IMG/VR virus record: IMGVR_UViG_3300030098_003195
Location: 1-20,358 of that record
Strand: one strand, 5' to 3'
From: a virus
Length of the DNA: 20,358 nt
The first letter of the stretch is position 1, and the number at the start of each line of letters is the position of its first letter. The position numbers and the translations under genes are program-made. This document shows, piece by piece, positions 13,823 through 20,358 of the stretch. The notes beneath the pieces are model-generated. The model was given only the letters and a program-made list of their open reading frames with translations, searched no databases and had not been told where the DNA came from.

Positions 13823-14833
13823 TTATGATACATCTGTTAATATATAAACACCAAAGGCATCTTTTATTTCTGTTTCAGACCAGAAACCAACAGCAACATA
13901 TTCAGTAGTTCTGAATGAAGCATTTCGTTCTGTTTCTAATCTGAATAGACCTTGTGGACCAACTGCCAAACCAATAGCACCTTTAGAAAATGCAAATCCA
14001 GCTGCATCACCACCTGACCCTACATCTTCATCTATTTGGTCGGACCAATACACATTGAAACCAGCAATAGAGCCAACTAATCCATTTGCCATAGTTTCTT
14101 CACCTTTCAATCCCATTAAAGACATTGGTTTCGCATTACTTCCAGTAACCGCTGCATCTTGTAATAATCCTGATAATCCCTTTGCACCCCAAACTTGCTT
14201 CGGAGATAATACTAAATTATATGGAAACGGTGCTCCTGCTGATCTTAATTGCCTCATAGAGCCAAATATATGTGATAAAGCTAAAGCTGTTCCTGCACTT
14301 GATTCAGTTTGAGAAAAACCTTTACCTAATTCCACTAAATCATCATCTAATTTTGCACCAACTGCATTACCTAATATAGCACCAACATTACCAGTTAAAT
14401 CTTCTGCATTACCCATTACTGCAAGATCAGATACATCTGCACGAATAACGTGTTCTGATACTGTAGTACTTCTTGCTGCAGTTGTTATTGATGTTACGGT
14501 TGTATAATCCCCACCATCTGTACCAGCACCAACTGAACTGGCAGCCACTTTTGTATAATCAGGGAATTGAACTGTAATTGCACCCTTTACTGCCTGCTTA
14601 ACTGTAACAAGTGGAAACATTACATTAGTTTTATTGAAAGCAATAACAGCATCGCCTATTGTTTTGCCTAAACCACCTTGAGCAACACCAGTATCGGTTT
14701 CAGCACAGTAAGCCCAGCTACCAGAATAATCATCAAAAGCAGCCGATACTTCCACCATTCGATTTAATTCTTCAGACCATTGCCATATAACTTCAGTATA
14801 TAACCGTTTAGTCTGATTTAATAAATTAATCAT
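13823..14833 (-). CDS. Major capsid protein
   Basis: A 336-residue protein at the canonical capsid position, after a coiled-coil scaffold and a small protein. It forms the shell, probably with the HK97 fold. The order of elements is consistent: a short N-terminal helix (YTEVIWQWSEELNR), a Gly/Ser/Thr region near 100-125 with strands (TVSEHVIRADVSDLAVM), the axial helices (LDDDLVELGKG, LALSHIFGSMRQLRSAG), NLVLSPKQVWG, IAGFNVYWSDQI and the C-terminal strand pair (IGLAVGPQGLFRLETERNASFRTTEYVAVGFWSETEIKDAFGVYIL). The start is preceded by AAAGGA about seven bases upstream. A perfect hairpin lies just after the stop, as expected for a highly expressed gene. No protease domain is fused to it and none is encoded nearby. 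The scaffold is a separate protein. Confidence 0.85.
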   Translation of the reverse strand: MINLLNQTKRLYTEVIWQWSEELNRMVEVSAAFDDYSGSWAYCAETDTGVAQGGLGKTIGDAVIAFNKTNVMFPLVTVKQAVKGAITVQFPDYTKVAASSVGAGTDGGDYTTVTSITTAARSTTVSEHVIRADVSDLAVMGNAEDLTGNVGAILGNAVGAKLDDDLVELGKGFSQTESSAGTALALSHIFGSMRQLRSAGAPFPYNLVLSPKQVWGAKGLSGLLQDAAVTGSNAKPMSLMGLKGEETMANGLVGSIAGFNVYWSDQIDEDVGSGGDAAGFAFSKGAIGLAVGPQGLFRLETERNASFRTTEYVAVGFWSETEIKDAFGVYILTDVS

Positions 14834-14848
14834 ATCTAAATCCTTTAT

Positions 14849-15079
14849 TTATTTTTTATAATTTTTGTTTAAAGTTCCTTTGCCAAACCCTGAAAAAACT
14901 CCCAGTACACCCTGCCTTTTTTTTGAACTTTCAGCTCTTTCTTGCATTTCATCTAAATAAGAATTATAATTTAGCTTTGAGCCTTTATAAGTGGCATCAA
15001 TATCACCATCTGGAGTTATTTTGTGATCAAAATCTCCTCGTGGGTCTAAATCTATATTTCCTAATTTATTATTCGCCAA
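14849..15079 (-). CDS. Small protein between scaffold and capsid, TTG start
   Basis: A 76-residue hydrophilic protein between the scaffold and capsid genes. It contains short Asp/Gly-rich strands (GNIDLDPRGDFDHKITPDGDIDATYKG), a helix (SYLDEMQERAESSKKRQG) and a basic C-terminus. No family is recognised. The only start in its N-terminal part is TTG at 15079. An in-frame TAG lies two codons upstream and the first internal Met is near residue 45. A strong SD, GGAGGT at 15098-15093, precedes it by 13 bases, and the ORF overlaps the scaffold 3' end by 11 bases, which suggests coupled translation. Its role is likely in capsid assembly because of its neighbours. Frameshift extension of the scaffold was considered and judged less likely. 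Confidence 0.65.
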   Translation of the reverse strand: MANNKLGNIDLDPRGDFDHKITPDGDIDATYKGSKLNYNSYLDEMQERAESSKKRQGVLGVFSGFGKGTLNKNYKK

Positions 15080-15665
15080 AAGCTATTTTTACACCTCCAC
15101 TTGTTTGTACTGTGTTAGCCTTTTCATAACCATCTGGGTCTTTTAATGCCCAATCTGTCATTGAGCTATATCCACCAAATTCACCTTTAGCAGTTGTTCC
15201 TGCTCTTGATGGATCGGTTTTACCTGCATTTTGAGTATCTGATTTTGCTTTTTCCATTTCATAAAACTTTTCTGCTTTATCAAATGGCAATGCACTATAA
15301 ATTTCCCTTTTATCTTCAGATAACTCTTCCAGATGCGACTGGCTTCGTGCAGTTTTATATTCATCCCATTGCTTTACAGATTTTGTAAGAGAAACTATTT
15401 CAGCCTCTTTCCTATCCAATATAGTTTGAAATTCTCCTTTTTCCTTCAGAAGTTTTTCTTGTTCAGCTTTTTCTTTAGCTTTGTATTCAGAAAGTTCCCT
15501 TTTAGTTTCTATTGCTTCATCTTTCCATTGATTTTTTTGACCTATTAATTCTTTAAATCTTGGATTTTTATGCAATGGATTTTCTTGCTTTTCATCAGCT
15601 TGAGTGCTTGGATTTGTTTCGCTGTTTCCTTCAGCTTGTGGTGTATTTTTTATTTCTTCTGCCAT
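15069..15665 (-). CDS. Capsid scaffolding protein
   Basis: A 198-residue, highly charged, helical protein without Cys, directly upstream of the capsid gene block. Such proteins template procapsid assembly and are then released or degraded. An acidic, disordered N-terminus (residues 1-30) leads into LHKNPRFKELIGQKNQWKDE, a typical scaffold motif. A long coiled coil at about 38-105 (Glu, Lys and Gln rich) follows. The C-terminal region is low-complexity (TQNAGKTDPSRAGTTAKGEFGGYSS) and then a small helix and strand (SMTDWALKDPDGYEK). The SD AGAGGA precedes the ATG. It follows the virion-morphogenesis-like gene after a 50-base AT-rich gap that contains no ORF and no convincing promoter. Confidence 0.85.
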   Translation of the reverse strand: MAEEIKNTPQAEGNSETNPSTQADEKQENPLHKNPRFKELIGQKNQWKDEAIETKRELSEYKAKEKAEQEKLLKEKGEFQTILDRKEAEIVSLTKSVKQWDEYKTARSQSHLEELSEDKREIYSALPFDKAEKFYEMEKAKSDTQNAGKTDPSRAGTTAKGEFGGYSSMTDWALKDPDGYEKANTVQTSGGVKIAFGE

Positions 15666-15715
15666 TTTAAAATCCTCTTTTGTGAGTTATATCATATTTT
15701 TAATTTAATAATTTA

Positions 15716-16180
15716 TTAGTTAATATTAATATTAATTTTTTTTCTTCTTATCTTTCTTCTTATTTTTTTAAATGCACCTTTTACATCTTTATCTAATTCC
15801 TTCATCACAAACTTTTCACATTCATCAGGCAATACTTTACTTTTAGTATATAAAACTCTACCCATCTTTGCAAGTTTCTCTATCTTACCTTTTTGGGCTA
15901 TTGCACCAAATCCAAACCCAGTTTTATGTGATTTAAATGCTTTAAAATCTCTTAATAAATCTGATGTTAATACTGGTGATCTTGATTCTTTAAATTCTGA
16001 TGCTTGTCTAAATAATCTTCCTGATTGTTTTCTTTGCTCATACTTTTGGCTGTATCTATCATAAGGCTTCCCATATATATCTTTAGCATCTCTACCTTTT
16101 GATGTTGTTCCAAATATATGCTTACGATAACAAGCTACTGTATCTATTCCTAAACCTGCCCAAAATTTAGCATCAAGCAT
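15716..16180 (-). CDS. Virion morphogenesis / tail completion-like protein
   Basis: A 154-residue basic protein after the MuF gene, overlapping it by eight bases, with an AGAGGA SD inside that gene. The N-terminal part (FWAGLGIDTVACYRKHIFGTTSKGRDAKDIYGKPYDRYS) and the centre (SRSPVLTSDLLRDFKAF) recall Mu gpG/phage virion morphogenesis proteins and HK97 gp10-type proteins, which have a 'Y...K....L..TG.L..S' core. The end is Lys/Arg-rich (KKIRRKIRRKK) and then INININ, encoded by an AT repeat. It lies in the head gene block although some relatives act in tail completion. The resemblance is by pattern and not certain. Its function as a neck or head-completion component is inferred from position. 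Confidence 0.5.
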   Translation of the reverse strand: MLDAKFWAGLGIDTVACYRKHIFGTTSKGRDAKDIYGKPYDRYSQKYEQRKQSGRLFRQASEFKESRSPVLTSDLLRDFKAFKSHKTGFGFGAIAQKGKIEKLAKMGRVLYTKSKVLPDECEKFVMKELDKDVKGAFKKIRRKIRRKKINININ

Positions 16181-16901
16181 TTATTAATTCCTCTGCTTCT
16201 TCTCTACGATAGAATTGAGCCCTTACATCTCTTGATACTGGTTCCCATCCGTGTCTGCAATTTATTCCACCACCCTCTGTTAAAGAAAATCCCCAGCCCA
16301 TAGATTCTATTTGATCTTTTGTAATTGGTCCAGCCTGTATAGCAGACAAACAAAAATCTCTTGTTCTATCATCTGCTGGTCCTATATAAATATATTTAGT
16401 ATCATCAGGTGCTTCTTCCATCATCATCCTTGTTACACTTCTTGAATAATTATTTAATCCATCTCCTATTATTCTTTTCATCCCAACATCTGCTGCATAT
16501 CCTTTTTTACCTAAAGCTACTACAATATCTTCTGCTGTGCTTTTATTCATTATCCCAGTAAACACCTCTTGCCTTATCACATTAGACATAGCTGTTATTT
16601 CTCCAGCTAAATATCTTTCTGATTGTGTTATTAGTGCTAATAAATCTGCTTCAGATATTTCAGCAAAGATTTGTTTACCTAATAATAATCCAGCATTACC
16701 TGATGTGTATCCACTTACAATATTTGATGTTTTAGCCTTCATTACCTGATCTATATTTAAATCATTTAATATTTGTAGTGCCTGTGTATTTGTTTTTCCT
16801 TCTACTAATTTCAATATACCTTCTATTGCTTCTTTCTGTGCAATAGCCATTTTGCCTGATAGTTCTTTTATTATACCTTGAATATATTGTTGATCAGCCA
16901 T
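16173..16901 (-). CDS. Minor head protein, Mu gpF-like (MuF)
   Basis: A 242-residue head morphogenesis protein immediately after the portal gene, the normal place for MuF/SPP1 gp7-type minor head proteins carried inside the capsid. The N-terminal half is helical (residues 1-160). The C-terminal MuF motif is visible: YIGPADDRTRDFC at 172-184 and, after a loop, GGINCRHGWEPV at 211-222, with Asp177/178, Arg179, Arg181, Cys184, Cys215, Arg216 and His217 as the key residues. The DRTR...C...NCRH arrangement is characteristic. No toxin domain is fused to it. The ATG follows the portal stop with no gap (TAAATG), and its own end overlaps the next gene by eight bases. Confidence 0.85.
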   Translation of the reverse strand: MADQQYIQGIIKELSGKMAIAQKEAIEGILKLVEGKTNTQALQILNDLNIDQVMKAKTSNIVSGYTSGNAGLLLGKQIFAEISEADLLALITQSERYLAGEITAMSNVIRQEVFTGIMNKSTAEDIVVALGKKGYAADVGMKRIIGDGLNNYSRSVTRMMMEEAPDDTKYIYIGPADDRTRDFCLSAIQAGPITKDQIESMGWGFSLTEGGGINCRHGWEPVSRDVRAQFYRREEAEELINA

Positions 16902-18236
16902 TTATACTGGTGTTGTTAATGCCTGTAATAATGGTGATGTTGGTTCTTCTTCTGTTTCTTCTACTCCTGATCTTTCAGCCAAATAATCTAAAGCATCTTG
17001 TCTTTCAGGATATTTATCAGGATTTTGTTGCATCAATATATCAGCTTTATCTATCAATCCATTAGCTAATTCCCAATCCCATTTAGCCCTCTTTTCTTCT
17101 TCTGATAATATTTCAGTTGATTCTTCAAAATCTACACCTAATAAAAATCCAGCATCCTGACCTTTTTCAACTGCTATTATTCTTTCTTCTATTTCAAATA
17201 TCTTACTTTCAATCTCTTTCCATCTTACTACATCACTTCTTCTGCTATCCATTAACTCTTGATTCCTTAATCTTAAAGCAACACCTGATTCAGCAGTAGT
17301 TCCTTCTACAAATGAAACTGATAGATGATAATTCTGTGCTAACATTTTATAACTTTCCTTAATTGAATCAGTTAATGCTGGAACACTATTAGGAGGTGCA
17401 ACCATATTCAATACTCCATCGTGTCCTAAAAATGACCACTTATCCTGACCTATATCTAATTGCTCTTTTTCAATATTGCTACCAGTTATATATCCAAATC
17501 CGAATGACTGGAACATAATATTAGCATTCTTGTTATATTCAGCTACATTGATTGAAGTATTGGTAGCTATCAAACAAGAAGAAGCATCTGTATCAAAATA
17601 GCTTGATTCAGGCTTACCATCTCTATAACATTTAACGAAAGGTAGCATATTGTAAGGATTCACCATATCTTCATTACCATCTTGAGCCATCTTTTTACCA
17701 GTTCCTTTTTCATAAATAAAATGATTCTCCATATCCCAATAAGCCCATAGTTCAGCAGTCGTATCTAATACAGATGATCTAACTTGTAATGGATAAGTAA
17801 TAGCAGTTGGCTCTAATGGATCATCACCATAAAACAAAGGTTCCCAATCTCTGATAATATCGTATTCAATATGTTCATTTCTCCAAGTAGGTTTCACCAA
17901 TACACATTCCAGTAAATTAGTTAATCTTTCCAACCTTTGCATTTTAAAATCTTTATGATGAAAGAAATCAATTACATTCTCATTAGAGTATTCCCTGATC
18001 GGTGCCTTCATATATACCAAGCTAATTCTGTCTATCACTCTTTTAGTAATATTAATATTAGGGCAAGGTATTTGCTTATTTAAACTGCTTGAGAAGAAGG
18101 CTTTAGTATATGCTTCAGTTCTACCTTTATAATAATTGTAGGCTTTTTCTCTTGTTTGCAACCACCTCTTTTTTTCTTGATCTTGCCATTCTACTTTTGA
18201 CATCTCTACTGCTAATTGGGCTGTTGAAGGTATCAT
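16902..18236 (-). CDS. Portal protein
   Basis: A 444-residue portal subunit, the size expected for siphophage portals (about 400-500), which forms the dodecameric ring for DNA entry and exit and docks terminase. It overlaps the large terminase stop by four bases (ATGA), as is common. Recognisable features are the N-terminal charged helix (VEWQDQEKKRWLQTREKAYNYYKG), the ring-building core with NINITKRVIDRISLVYMKAP at about 60-80 and the long C-terminal helical part containing TTAESGVALRLRNQELMDSRRSDVVRW and an acidic region (EESTEILSEEEKRAKW). The C-terminus is acidic and Pro/Leu/Gln rich (EETEEEPTSPLLQALTTPV). The first residues MIPSTAQLAVEM start at an ATG in the TerL stop region. Confidence 0.87.
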   Translation of the reverse strand: MIPSTAQLAVEMSKVEWQDQEKKRWLQTREKAYNYYKGRTEAYTKAFFSSSLNKQIPCPNINITKRVIDRISLVYMKAPIREYSNENVIDFFHHKDFKMQRLERLTNLLECVLVKPTWRNEHIEYDIIRDWEPLFYGDDPLEPTAITYPLQVRSSVLDTTAELWAYWDMENHFIYEKGTGKKMAQDGNEDMVNPYNMLPFVKCYRDGKPESSYFDTDASSCLIATNTSINVAEYNKNANIMFQSFGFGYITGSNIEKEQLDIGQDKWSFLGHDGVLNMVAPPNSVPALTDSIKESYKMLAQNYHLSVSFVEGTTAESGVALRLRNQELMDSRRSDVVRWKEIESKIFEIEERIIAVEKGQDAGFLLGVDFEESTEILSEEEKRAKWDWELANGLIDKADILMQQNPDKYPERQDALDYLAERSGVEETEEEPTSPLLQALTTPV

Positions 18237-19468
18237 CTTTGAATACTCCCTGTTATAGGTTTAATTATTGGAAATTCATAATCAATGGCATATCTCAAAC
18301 CATCTGAAAAGTGAGTTCTATCTTTATTGCTTTTGTCAATCTCTCTTGTTCCTTCTTTATTAACTGTCTGCTCTAAATCTGTTACTAATCCTTTACATCT
18401 TGGATCAATTATTAAATCATTTTCACATATCTTATTAACTGCATTAACACTATCAATAATTCTTGGTGCTTTAGGCTTCACCATAACTTTAAATCCATTC
18501 TGTCTTAATATATCGTGATCTGTATGTAGTGCAGATGTATGCCTTTGATTAGCTGGATCAGGATAAACTATATATTCTTTATTAGGATATTTACTTTTAA
18601 TCTCTTGAGCCATTCTTTCAGTTAAGATTTCGGATCCTCCGCTATGATGTAATTCAATTTCATCGAACACCCTGACTTTCGGTGTGTTGTTGTAGGTTTG
18701 GAATATTGAACAAGCCATTGGGGAAACATTGAAGTCAATCGCTGCTCGTATCGGTAAGGAAGGATTATATTTGTTTTCTTTGACATTATCACCTCTATTA
18801 AAATTGTAATATGTAGCACCTTGTTGAAGATTAACAAATTCACCATCAAGATATGCTTTTAATAATGTTTCATCATAGTTCTGTTTTAAGCTATCTATAA
18901 ATTCCTGTGGTAGCATTGCATTATCTTCTGTTTTACCTCTGATTAATTTGTATCCATCTGTGGGATTATCTCCCCAATACTTATAAACAAACTTAAAGCC
19001 TTCAGGGGTTCCACTACCAAATGCAGTTAATGTGTTACCATCTCTTAATCTTGATAATAACATTTTCCAAGCCCTGTCATCTCTTAACTGATCTGCTTCA
19101 TCTATACCACCAGCAGCTAAATTTAATCCAGCCCATCTTTGATAAGATTCACAACTTCTCATAATAACATCACACCAACCCTGCTTCCAATATACTCTAT
19201 ATTTTGTAGCTGATGCTGTATATTCATAATTAAATCCAGCTTGTCTTAATACTTGTTCAAATGTTGGCTGTAATACATCTCTAATCATTGGATAAGTAGG
19301 CTCTGCAAGTAATATTGTTTTACCAGCATTTTTAGCACATTGTTTTAAAGCAAATACACAAAATCCATAAGTCTTTCCTGAACCATATCCACCTAATAAG
19401 AAAGGATATTTATCTTCACTCATTACATAATCTAACTGGTGTTGAAATAATTTAAATGAGTTCGACAT
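18233..19468 (-). CDS. terL: Large terminase subunit (ATPase-nuclease)
   Basis: A 411-residue terminase large subunit, the motor that translocates DNA into the procapsid and cuts concatemers. The ATPase domain shows Walker A GGYGSGKT at 26-33, Walker B with Asp123 and Glu124 in GGIDEADQL, and the coupling motif GSGTPEG at 151-157. The nuclease domain shows Asp245 in AAIDFNVSP, Asp304 in VYPDPAN and Asp389 in HFSDGLRYA, the three acidic residues expected in an RNase H-like active site. The full length agrees with typical proteins of 400-550 residues. The small terminase gene precedes it and overlaps by 17 bases; the portal gene follows with a four-base overlap. All catalytic residues are present, so it appears functional. 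Confidence 0.97.
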   Translation of the reverse strand: MSNSFKLFQHQLDYVMSEDKYPFLLGGYGSGKTYGFCVFALKQCAKNAGKTILLAEPTYPMIRDVLQPTFEQVLRQAGFNYEYTASATKYRVYWKQGWCDVIMRSCESYQRWAGLNLAAGGIDEADQLRDDRAWKMLLSRLRDGNTLTAFGSGTPEGFKFVYKYWGDNPTDGYKLIRGKTEDNAMLPQEFIDSLKQNYDETLLKAYLDGEFVNLQQGATYYNFNRGDNVKENKYNPSLPIRAAIDFNVSPMACSIFQTYNNTPKVRVFDEIELHHSGGSEILTERMAQEIKSKYPNKEYIVYPDPANQRHTSALHTDHDILRQNGFKVMVKPKAPRIIDSVNAVNKICENDLIIDPRCKGLVTDLEQTVNKEGTREIDKSNKDRTHFSDGLRYAIDYEFPIIKPITGSIQR

Positions 19469-19763
19469 TAAAGCCTTCAGGTAATTCTGTTGTTGTTATC
19501 TCTTGTTTATCAGTCATACCAAGATATTGCTTACTTAACCAAATCTGCATAGTAACATTACCTCTTTCTGCTGATTTCCATAGAAACTGCCTTAATCTTA
19601 TTTTTCCCTTATCTTTTCCTTTTGCTATAAATTCGGAATAACTCTTTCTAATAAGCGATTCATCACAACCAAAAAAAGAAGCAATTTCAGTATTACTACA
19701 CCCAAAGGATGCTAACTTTTCTACTTGTTCTTTATCTATATTATATTTTTTAGGTCTTGCCAT
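19452..19763 (-). CDS. terS: Small terminase subunit
   Basis: A 103-residue DNA-recognition terminase subunit. The N-terminal helix-turn-helix region is visible at about 6-35 (YNIDKEQVEKLASFGCSNTEIASFFGCDESLIRK), a pattern typical of phage small terminases that bind the packaging site. A basic middle (GKDKGKIRLRQFLWKSAERGN) and the segment MQIWLSKQYLGMTDKQE follow; this last is characteristic of the small terminase C-terminal half. It lies directly before terL, which it overlaps by 17 bases. Its ATG is one base after the stop of a 31-codon ORF, with a GGGAT-type SD upstream. The relative order methylase, microORF, terS, terL suggests coordinated expression. Confidence 0.88.
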   Translation of the reverse strand: MARPKKYNIDKEQVEKLASFGCSNTEIASFFGCDESLIRKSYSEFIAKGKDKGKIRLRQFLWKSAERGNVTMQIWLSKQYLGMTDKQEITTTELPEGFNVELI

Positions 19764-19764
19764 T

Positions 19765-19860
19765 TTATAATCCCGCTATTGGTACTTTTACATTTGTATT
19801 CAAGATATTATTAGTTGTTTTTCCTCCACCGCTCCCACCATATCCTTTTGTCCACTCCAT
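19765..19860 (-). CDS. 31-residue microprotein before terS
   Basis: An ORF of 31 codons between the methylase and small terminase genes. Its ATG overlaps the methylase stop (TAATG), and its stop is one base before the terS ATG. A GGAG lies ten bases upstream inside the methylase gene. The product begins MEWTKGYGGSGGGKTTNN and contains GGSGGGKT at residues 8-15, which fits the P-loop consensus GxxxxGKT. At this length it cannot form a P-loop NTPase fold, so the match is probably coincidental or a short Gly-rich loop. No function can be assigned. Its placement in a run of coupled genes supports it being translated, perhaps only as a coupling leader. Confidence 0.45.
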   Translation of the reverse strand: MEWTKGYGGSGGGKTTNNILNTNVKVPIAGL

Positions 19861-20358
19861 TAAACTATTTCTCCAGATATATCTTTCAAGGTCAATTCTT
19901 CTCCATAACTTGATTCAAAATCTTCAATCTTGTAGTCAAGTTCTAATGAAGGAAAATTCTTTCTTATATTTTTTACATCTCCCTTGTAAAATACTAATAT
20001 ATTTTGATGGACTTTTGTTACCTTCCTGTTTTTAAATATTCTTGCTGCTCTTAATGCTGCTGTGCCACCTGCTTCAAAATATATTATATCATTGTAAAAT
20101 TCCATTCCTGCTTCTTTAAAAGACGATATTGTGTCAGATACAAAATCTCTATATATTCCTTGTTTATCTCTAATATTAGTTACTACAAAACAAGCAAAAC
20201 GATCATCTTTTAATAGTTTAACAGATTCATTAATTATATGAGAATAATTTTTTAGAAACTCATCATAAGTTTTATACGCACTTAACTCTCCATCAAGCAC
20301 CTTGATATTCCAGGACGGGACATGTTCGCTTCCAAGCTCCATTGTTCCGATTGGTTCA
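19860..20358 (-). CDS. DNA methylase, C-terminal part (cut by window edge)
   Basis: The C-terminal 166 codons of a phage DNA methylase of the type often fused to a ParB-like N-terminal domain. The visible segment contains YSHIINESVKLLKDDRFACFVVTNIRDKQGIYRDFVSDTI, then AGMEFYNDIIYFEAGGTA, and VTKVHQNILVFYKGD. This block lies after the catalytic motif IV in family members I recall. The frame is open through the window edge without a start being required at 20342, so the DPPY-type catalytic motif and the SAM-binding motif should lie beyond position 20358. Amino-methylation of adenine or cytosine would protect phage DNA or mark it for packaging, but the target sequence cannot be told. It precedes terS, with a TAATG overlap to the microORF. 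Confidence 0.75.
   Translation of the reverse strand, partial: EPIGTMELGSEHVPSWNIKVLDGELSAYKTYDEFLKNYSHIINESVKLLKDDRFACFVVTNIRDKQGIYRDFVSDTISSFKEAGMEFYNDIIYFEAGGTAALRAARIFKNRKVTKVHQNILVFYKGDVKNIRKNFPSLELDYKIEDFESSYGEELTLKDISGEIV

Noticed and set aside
14849-15098. Programmed +1 frameshift joining the scaffold to the 76-residue protein
   Set aside because: The frame relation would permit it, but no known +1 slippery context is visible at GCT TTT GGC, and a TTG start preceded by GGAGGT explains the ORF more simply.
15666-15715. Promoter in the AT-rich gap before the scaffold gene
   Set aside because: TATGAT- and TATAAC-like boxes occur, but in such AT-rich DNA they are expected by chance and no matching -35 element is seen.
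16173-16901. Toxin or effector domain fused to the MuF protein
   Set aside because: The protein ends soon after the NCRH motif, so there is no room for a C-terminal effector.
18622-18849. A 75-codon minus-strand frame inside the large terminase gene
   Set aside because: It overlaps the intact nuclease domain of terL in another frame and shows no SD or recognisable motif.
19816-19839. P-loop ATPase call for the 31-residue microprotein
   Set aside because: The GGSGGGKT match is real, but 31 residues cannot form the fold. The true packaging ATPase P-loop is in terL.
19757-20035. A 92-codon plus-strand frame over the methylase
   Set aside because: It is antisense to a recognisable methylase segment and its Leu/Phe/Pro-rich sequence is a typical reverse shadow of AT-rich coding DNA.
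1-20358. GATC avoidance linked to the methylase
   Set aside because: GATC is found at many places, including near position 72 and in GGATCC near 18630, so no avoidance is apparent. The methylase target stays unknown.
1-20358. CRISPR arrays, tRNA genes, insertion sequences, integrase or attachment sites
   Set aside because: No regularly spaced repeats, cloverleaf-like sequence, transposase or recombinase motif could be found by reading both strands; the window is almost fully occupied by phage structural genes.

Overview
The window is a contiguous late (structural) gene block of a tailed phage with a long non-contractile tail (siphovirus type), read entirely from the minus strand. Nothing on the plus strand is supported as a gene. 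The DNA is strongly AT-rich, most starts are ATG, and Shine-Dalgarno sequences of the AAAGGAG/GGAG type precede several genes, including the 49-residue Lys-rich gene (13608-13757), the connector and the capsid gene. Gene ends commonly overlap by one base (TAATG) or four bases (ATGA). AT-richness, SD use and beta-rich Asn/Ser/Thr-heavy appendage proteins fit a phage of an AT-rich aquatic (probably marine) Gram-negative bacterium. That host is an inference. No integrase, repressor, tRNA, CRISPR array or insertion sequence is visible.

In transcription order (right to left) the layout is as follows. Packaging: C-terminal part of a DNA methylase cut by the window edge, a 31-residue microORF, small terminase, large terminase (20358-18233). 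Capsid: portal, MuF-type minor head protein, a virion-morphogenesis-like protein, coiled-coil scaffold, a small TTG-started protein, major capsid protein (18236-13823). After the capsid gene come a perfect 12-bp hairpin, a 49-residue Lys-rich protein, a 112-residue capsid-proximal protein and a LamG-fold protein (13812-12463). Lysis: an M15 peptidase endolysin and two small membrane proteins, followed by two short helical proteins (12234-10625). Appendages: four consecutive beta-rich proteins (10641-7095). Neck and tail: a 20-residue polybasic microORF, a large head-tail connector, tail terminator-like protein, a 65-residue protein, tail tube, tail assembly chaperone pair, tape measure and tail hub/tip protein (7095-22).

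The genes form a plausible assembly line. Terminase packages DNA through the portal into a scaffolded HK97-type shell, and the connector and terminator join the head to a tube whose length is set by the 578-residue tape measure. The tail chaperone pair carries a textbook -1 frameshift signal: a nine-A run ending in A AAA AAA directly before the TAG stop of the G-type gene. The -1 frame opens into a 137-codon ORF that has only a TTG start and no SD. The most unusual points are the frameshift cassette, two microORFs locked between genes by TAATG overlaps, the post-capsid hairpin, and the placement of lysis and appendage genes between the capsid genes and the neck/tail genes.
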